DNA from: CAG-390 sp964522215
Lineage (GTDB): Bacteria; Bacillota; Clostridia; Oscillospirales; CAG-272
Length of the DNA: 27,724 nt
NCBI GenBank assembly: GCA_964522215.1
Contig: CAZFVR010000023.1
Coordinates: forward strand, 1 to 27,724
Reading direction: 5' to 3'
Part shown: positions 23,610 through 27,724 of the stretch, one piece after another
Numbering within the stretch: the stretch's first letter is position 1
Layout of the letters: every line of letters starts with the position of its first letter
Notes under the pieces: generated by a model
Seen by the model: only the letters and a program-made list of their open reading frames with translations
What the model was told of the DNA's origin: nothing
Databases searched by the model: none
Translations under genes and position numbers: made by a program

Positions 23610-26006
23610 ATGTGGCTTGGAGCAAGGCTTGGCGCCCTCTTTGCGGCGTGCGTGGTGCTTTTTTCTTCCATGGCGGGGACTGTATCTGCCACGGCGGGCG
23701 GCAGTGACGGCAAAAGTGCCGATCTTGGTGTTATCACCGTTTGCCGCTATGACCCGACCGACGGCACAGTCAGGGTGGAGGGAACTATCAACCACCGCGT
23801 GCTTACCGAGTCCAAAAACTGCCGCATAGCGCTGTTTTGCGTGCCTGCTTGGCGAACGGCGGAGGGCTTTATCAACGATATCGAGCCGATGCGAGATGCG
23901 GTAATGTCCAAACGCTTTGAGTTTTCGGTACAGGCGGACGAGGTCGGCGATAGCCTCTCTCTTTACGCCGTTGCCATTATATATCCGGATGGTTCTCGCG
24001 CGCTGGTGGCATCACCGCGCTATCCCATGACCGACAGCGGGGATACCGCTGCGGCGATCGGCTTTAAGGGTGTAAGCACAGATTCCGCCGCCGAAACGCT
24101 TGAGTGCGGCGCGGGAACGGTGCTGATAGATGTTTACCTTGACCGCCTTGAGGACGGTCGCCACAGCGGCTACCTGCAATCGGTCGGCGGCATGTCATTT
24201 TACTATGATCGCGAATATATCAACGAGCTTGATATGCGCGTGCGCAGTGCATCGGTGGCGGGTGCTTCGGTGCTGTTGCGCCTGCTCGTGTCGCCTGCGG
24301 AGGGCGAGCGCGATCCGCTTCCCTACGCCGCCGCAAATTCCTACGGCGCGGCCTATCGCGGCATCGTTATATCTGACGAGGTCTCCGCGGTCACGATATA
24401 CGCGTATATATCCTTCCTCTGTTCCCGCTATGACGGCGGGGCGGCGGGGCGAATAGACGGTCTGGTGCTCGGCTATCGTGCCGACAGCCCCGAGGCGTAT
24501 AACTTTTGCGCCAGCACAGGACCTATGTATTACGAGATCTATTCGCGCACGCTGGCCATCATCGGCATTGCCGCGGGGCGCGGGATGCGACTTTTTGTTT
24601 CGGTGGGTGATTCAAAAACTGCGGCGGGGGTGCATGCCTTTGATTTTGTCGCGGGAGTTGCGAATTACATCGTGTCCCACACCGATCTTAAGTTTACCTT
24701 GATGGTAGACAGCCAATCGAATGCCTATCATCTTGACGACAGCTATTTTGACCTGCCGACCCTCGGCGGCGATGATGGTATCCTCGGCGGCGGGGAGGGG
24801 AGCCCGATCGGCGAAAAATCGGCGGCTCCGTCTGCTGACGGCACCGCCGCAGAGGCGGATATGGATGATCCCACCTCCACCGGCATCGGTGATATCTACG
24901 CCAATGCCATAGCGGATCGCCCACAGCTTTACAAGACCACTGCTGCCGACGGCTACTTTGCCGCCGATGATATCACGCCGCTGACCGATGCGCTGGAGCA
25001 GCTGTGCGTTGAATATTCCTCGATCCGTGATAGCTTTGTTTTTTGCTGGACGCCGAGTGACAACACAAACGGCAGTGCGCTGAGCGTGCTTTTTGCATAT
25101 AATTATATGTCAATGACCGCCGCGGGGGCGGAGGCGTTCATATTGCGTACCGACAGCGCAAGGTTTGCCACGGTGTCGCATTTGGTCAAATACATCGACG
25201 GCGAGGGGAGTGACAGCGAGACCGCATACGCGCTGGAGGTGCTTGGCGCATCAAGCTGGGGCGAGCTGCTGCCAAGCTTTGGCGGCATTCCAGGCGGTGG
25301 GCGGCAAATGATAGAGCGTCCGTTCACATCCGATGGCTATATCGCCACCGGCTCGTATATGCTTTGGTCGTCCGGCATGACGTCAGGCACGCACGGATGG
25401 TCAGCGGGTCCCGGGTGCGAGACCCTGCGATATGTTTTTGAGGATGATATCGGTTGCCTCAAGGCGCAACTGGAGGATGAGGGGCAGGGCGCGTATTCGG
25501 ATATCTGCCGCATCTCATCTCCGCACGAGCCTGCGGTGTACACACCGACCATCGGGATAGAGCTTTCCTGCACCGGCGATGGCGGCGGGGATCTTTATGA
25601 GGTCAAGCTTGTGATCTACAGCGGCCAAACTACCCTTGAGGGGCGTTGCGTGGTCGCCGACGGCGAGCGGCAGATGCTTTATCTTGATATTTCGGATATA
25701 ACCGAGATCGATGCCATAAGGGTGGCGGCGCGCCGCGTTTCCGGTGTTGGTACTATCACGTTGCGCACATACACCTTGGGGCTTTACAGCGATAATCATA
25801 CCGATGGTGAGCTTAAAACGCTCATTGATGCGGCCAAACGCGCGGGGGACAATACATCATCGGTGATCGCCGGTGAGGGCGATCAGCGCGTGCTTACGGC
25901 AATTTTGCTGATCTTTGCCATAACGGCCTGCGGGGGGTACGCCGCGGTGCTGATATCAAGGCATGAAAAGCGCCGCGCAACACAGGAAGATAAAACAACA
26001 ATATAA
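23610..26006 (+). CDS. Membrane-anchored secreted protein, possible degenerate DUF5722-like hydrolase
   Basis: The function is not known. This 798-residue protein starts with a signal peptide (hydrophobic residues about 8-22, then TVSATA) and ends with one membrane helix (about 761-782) followed by a Lys/Arg-rich tail, so the bulk should face outward, anchored at the C-terminus. The middle part resembles, by eye, the TIM-barrel-like DUF5722 proteins: AYISFLCSRYDGGAAGRIDG followed by VLGYRADSPEAYN. In that family, as I recall it, the equivalent spot reads GNE with an acidic residue; here it is GYR (288-290), so a catalytic acid may be missing. A Gly/Ala/Ser/Asp-rich insert of about 45 residues lies near 385-430. 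CAGGTGATAAC supports the ATG. The family call is tentative. Confidence 0.6.
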   Translation: MWLGARLGALFAACVVLFSSMAGTVSATAGGSDGKSADLGVITVCRYDPTDGTVRVEGTINHRVLTESKNCRIALFCVPAWRTAEGFINDIEPMRDAVMSKRFEFSVQADEVGDSLSLYAVAIIYPDGSRALVASPRYPMTDSGDTAAAIGFKGVSTDSAAETLECGAGTVLIDVYLDRLEDGRHSGYLQSVGGMSFYYDREYINELDMRVRSASVAGASVLLRLLVSPAEGERDPLPYAAANSYGAAYRGIVISDEVSAVTIYAYISFLCSRYDGGAAGRIDGLVLGYRADSPEAYNFCASTGPMYYEIYSRTLAIIGIAAGRGMRLFVSVGDSKTAAGVHAFDFVAGVANYIVSHTDLKFTLMVDSQSNAYHLDDSYFDLPTLGGDDGILGGGEGSPIGEKSAAPSADGTAAEADMDDPTSTGIGDIYANAIADRPQLYKTTAADGYFAADDITPLTDALEQLCVEYSSIRDSFVFCWTPSDNTNGSALSVLFAYNYMSMTAAGAEAFILRTDSARFATVSHLVKYIDGEGSDSETAYALEVLGASSWGELLPSFGGIPGGGRQMIERPFTSDGYIATGSYMLWSSGMTSGTHGWSAGPGCETLRYVFEDDIGCLKAQLEDEGQGAYSDICRISSPHEPAVYTPTIGIELSCTGDGGGDLYEVKLVIYSGQTTLEGRCVVADGERQMLYLDISDITEIDAIRVAARRVSGVGTITLRTYTLGLYSDNHTDGELKTLIDAAKRAGDNTSSVIAGEGDQRVLTAILLIFAITACGGYAAVLISRHEKRRATQEDKTTI

Positions 26007-26029
26007 AATCAAATAAAGGACAGATCAAA

Positions 26030-27478
26030 ATGAAAAACATTGAAAGAAATCTTACCATGCTATGCGATTTTTACGAGCTTACCATGGCAAACGGCTACGA
26101 AAAGTGCGGTATGGGAGACATGTACGTTTACTTTGATGTCTTTTACCGCGATAATCCCGATAACGCGGGCTACGCGGTTGCCGCAGGCCTTGAGCAGATC
26201 ATAAATTATGTAAACGATCTGCACTTTGATGCGGAGGATATCGAGTATCTTCGTGCAAAGGGAATATTTGACGAGCGCTTTTTGGAGTATCTTGCCGATT
26301 TTAAGTTTGAAGGGGATATGTGGGCAGTACCCGAGGGAACGGTCATCTTCCCGGGTGAGCCTATCATAACCGTAAGAGCCAAAGCGCCGCAGGCACAGTT
26401 TATCGAGACCTATATCCTCATGCAGTTCAATCACCAGTCCTGCATTGCCACCAAGGCTACAAGGATAGTCCGTGCCGCAGGCGGTCGGCCTATAAGTGAG
26501 TTTGGCTCTCGCCGCGCACAAGGCTCGGATGCTGCCATCCTCGGCGCACGCGCCGCGTATATAGGCGGCTGTGCCGCTACCGCCTGCACCATCACCGATG
26601 AGGCATACGGCGTTCCCGCAACCGGAACCATGGCCCACTCATGGGTGCAGATGTTCCCCGACGAGTACACCGCATTTAAGACCTACTGCGAGATATATCC
26701 CACTGCCGCCACACTGCTGGTCGATACCTACAATGTCATAGAGTCCGGTGTGCCAAACGCGATACGTGCCTTCCGCGAGGTGCTGAAGCCCATGGGCATC
26801 ACCAACTGCGGCATACGCATAGATTCGGGCGACATTACCTACCTTACCAAAAAGGTGCGCAAAATGCTGGATGCCGCAGGCTTTCCGCAGTGCAAGATAG
26901 TTATCTCCAACTCGCTTGACGAGTATATAATCAGAGATATCATCCGTCAGGGCGCGTGTGTGGATGCCTTTGGAGTGGGCGAGCGGCTTATAACATCAAA
27001 AAGCTGCCCTGTCTTTGGCGGTGTTTATAAGCTTTGCGCGGTCGAAGATCCCGCAAGCGGCGAGCTGATCCCCAAGATCAAGCTCAGCGAGAACCCGCAA
27101 AAGATCACCACACCTCACTTTAAAAAGGTATACAGACTTTACAATCGCGAAAACGGCAAGGCGGAGGCTGACCTTGTTTGCCTGCATGATGAAACGGTGG
27201 ATGATTCAAAGCCCATCGAAATATTCGACCCGCAATACACATGGAAGCGCAAAATGCTTGAGGATGTACGTGCCGAGGAGCTGTTGGTGCCGATATTCAA
27301 GAGCGGTAAGCTCGTATATCAGCTGCCCGCGCTTGCCGAGATAAAGCAGCGCTGCGCCGACCAGCTTGAGACCATGTGGGATGAGGTCCTGCGTTTTGAA
27401 AACCCGCATAACTACTATGTTGACCTATCGCAAAAGCTTTGGGATATCAAGCACGAAATGATACGCGGAAATCGCTGA
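26030..27478 (+). CDS. pncB: Nicotinate phosphoribosyltransferase
   Basis: This enzyme couples nicotinate to phosphoribosyl pyrophosphate to make nicotinate mononucleotide, the entry step of NAD salvage (Preiss-Handler pathway). The 482-residue product has the family features: the N-terminal LTMLCDFYELTMANGY, EFGSRRAQGSDAAILGARAA, the active-site TMAHSWVQMF containing the phosphorylated His (His203), and the PRPP-binding region GIRIDSGD followed by SNSLDEYII and FGVGERLITS. AAAGGACAG precedes the ATG. It follows the secreted protein gene by 23 bases and probably ends the transcript, since a strong terminator follows. Confidence 0.95.
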   Translation: MKNIERNLTMLCDFYELTMANGYEKCGMGDMYVYFDVFYRDNPDNAGYAVAAGLEQIINYVNDLHFDAEDIEYLRAKGIFDERFLEYLADFKFEGDMWAVPEGTVIFPGEPIITVRAKAPQAQFIETYILMQFNHQSCIATKATRIVRAAGGRPISEFGSRRAQGSDAAILGARAAYIGGCAATACTITDEAYGVPATGTMAHSWVQMFPDEYTAFKTYCEIYPTAATLLVDTYNVIESGVPNAIRAFREVLKPMGITNCGIRIDSGDITYLTKKVRKMLDAAGFPQCKIVISNSLDEYIIRDIIRQGACVDAFGVGERLITSKSCPVFGGVYKLCAVEDPASGELIPKIKLSENPQKITTPHFKKVYRLYNRENGKAEADLVCLHDETVDDSKPIEIFDPQYTWKRKMLEDVRAEELLVPIFKSGKLVYQLPALAEIKQRCADQLETMWDEVLRFENPHNYYVDLSQKLWDIKHEMIRGNR

Positions 27479-27497
27479 ACTCAATTAATTAAAATAA

Positions 27498-27537
27498 AAA
27501 ATCCGGCCCCTGCCGCGTGCGGCAGGGGCCGGATTTT
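27498..27537. terminator. Bidirectional terminator
   Basis: A 19-bp perfect stem (left arm 27498-27516, right arm 27519-27537) is GC-rich at the tip and has A and T tracts on either side. It can terminate the nicotinate phosphoribosyltransferase transcript rightward and the convergent surface-protein gene leftward. Confidence 0.95.
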
Positions 27538-27562
27538 ATTTACCTATTAAATTTGATCTGAA

Positions 27563-27724
27563 TTAATCGGTAACCTTCTTTTTGCCGATAAGGCAAGCGC
27601 CGAGGATGGAGACCATAGCCACGGCAGCAACGATCGCGATAGCGTTGTCACCGGTGGAGGGAGCTGTAGGCTCGGTCTCGGTGCCGGGAGCTTCAGGCTC
27701 GGTTGCGGGAGCTTCAGGCTCGGT
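27563..27724 (-). CDS. C-terminus of a cell-surface-anchored protein (partial)
   Basis: The minus strand is open from the window edge to a TAA at 27563-27565, giving 53 residues. They consist of a Thr/Glu/Pro/Ala repeat (TEPEAPATEPEAPGTETEPT), then APSTGDN, a hydrophobic helix (AIAIVAAVAMVSILGACLIG) and a KKKVTD tail. This is the layout of a Gram-positive cell-wall sorting signal with a non-canonical PSTGD motif in place of LPXTG, as seen in many Clostridia. The Pro/Glu-rich repeat would act as a wall-spanning stalk. The rest of the gene, and so its function, lies outside the window. No conclusion about a sortase can be drawn here. Confidence 0.8.
   Translation of the reverse strand, partial: TEPEAPATEPEAPGTETEPTAPSTGDNAIAIVAAVAMVSILGACLIGKKKVTD

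Noticed and set aside
26007..26029. NAD-related riboswitch before the nicotinate phosphoribosyltransferase gene
   Set aside because: Only 23 bases separate it from the preceding gene, too few for any known NAD riboswitch.

Overview
This 27.7 kb window looks like ordinary chromosome from a low-to-mid GC Gram-positive of the class Clostridia, probably an Oscillospirales/Ruminococcaceae-like gut bacterium. The evidence is a CIRCE-controlled hrcA-grpE-dnaK-dnaJ-prmA cluster, strong sigma-A promoters with AGGAGG-type ribosome sites, a free-standing MsmX/UgpC-type sugar ABC ATPase, a TIGR03905/TSCPD protein, and a surface-protein C-terminus ending in PSTGD, a membrane segment and a KKK tail. The species assignment is inference. 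No tRNA, rRNA, insertion sequence, phage gene or CRISPR array was seen.

Left part (1-7391, minus strand): uvrB-uvrA, the nucleotide-excision-repair damage-recognition pair, run from a consensus promoter. uvrA leaves the window a few codons after its conserved end, inside an unusual Lys/Asn/Glu repeat tail. Upstream is an htpG-TSCPD pair with its own terminator. HtpG carries a His/Cys/Asp/Glu-rich insert that looks able to bind metal.

Centre (7392-13785, plus strand): a divergent control region with a CIRCE operator leads into hrcA-grpE-dnaK-dnaJ-prmA, the class I heat-shock operon. A strong hairpin lies between dnaK and dnaJ.

Metal module (13994-16702, minus strand): an ArsR/SmtB-type zinc sensor, a separate small HMA metal-binding protein and a P1B-2 type Zn/Cd ATPase without its own HMA domain. 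They are transcribed from a promoter packed with TGAA/TTCA palindromes. The three proteins plausibly form a self-regulated Zn/Cd efflux system.

Right part (16774-27478, plus strand): a probable TTG-started 25-residue membrane peptide, an RsuA-family pseudouridine synthase and Tex form one group. The MsmX-type ATPase forms its own unit. A perfect promoter then leads into a CPBP membrane protease, a TadA-AAG fusion (tRNA adenosine deaminase joined to an alkyladenine/hypoxanthine DNA glycosylase), a large membrane-anchored secreted protein with a possible degenerate DUF5722-like domain, and nicotinate phosphoribosyltransferase. A bidirectional terminator separates this from the C-terminus of a convergent cell-surface protein at the window edge.

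Most of the window is housekeeping. The most unusual item is the TadA-AAG fusion, because one half makes inosine in tRNA and the other belongs to the family that removes hypoxanthine, the inosine base, from DNA.
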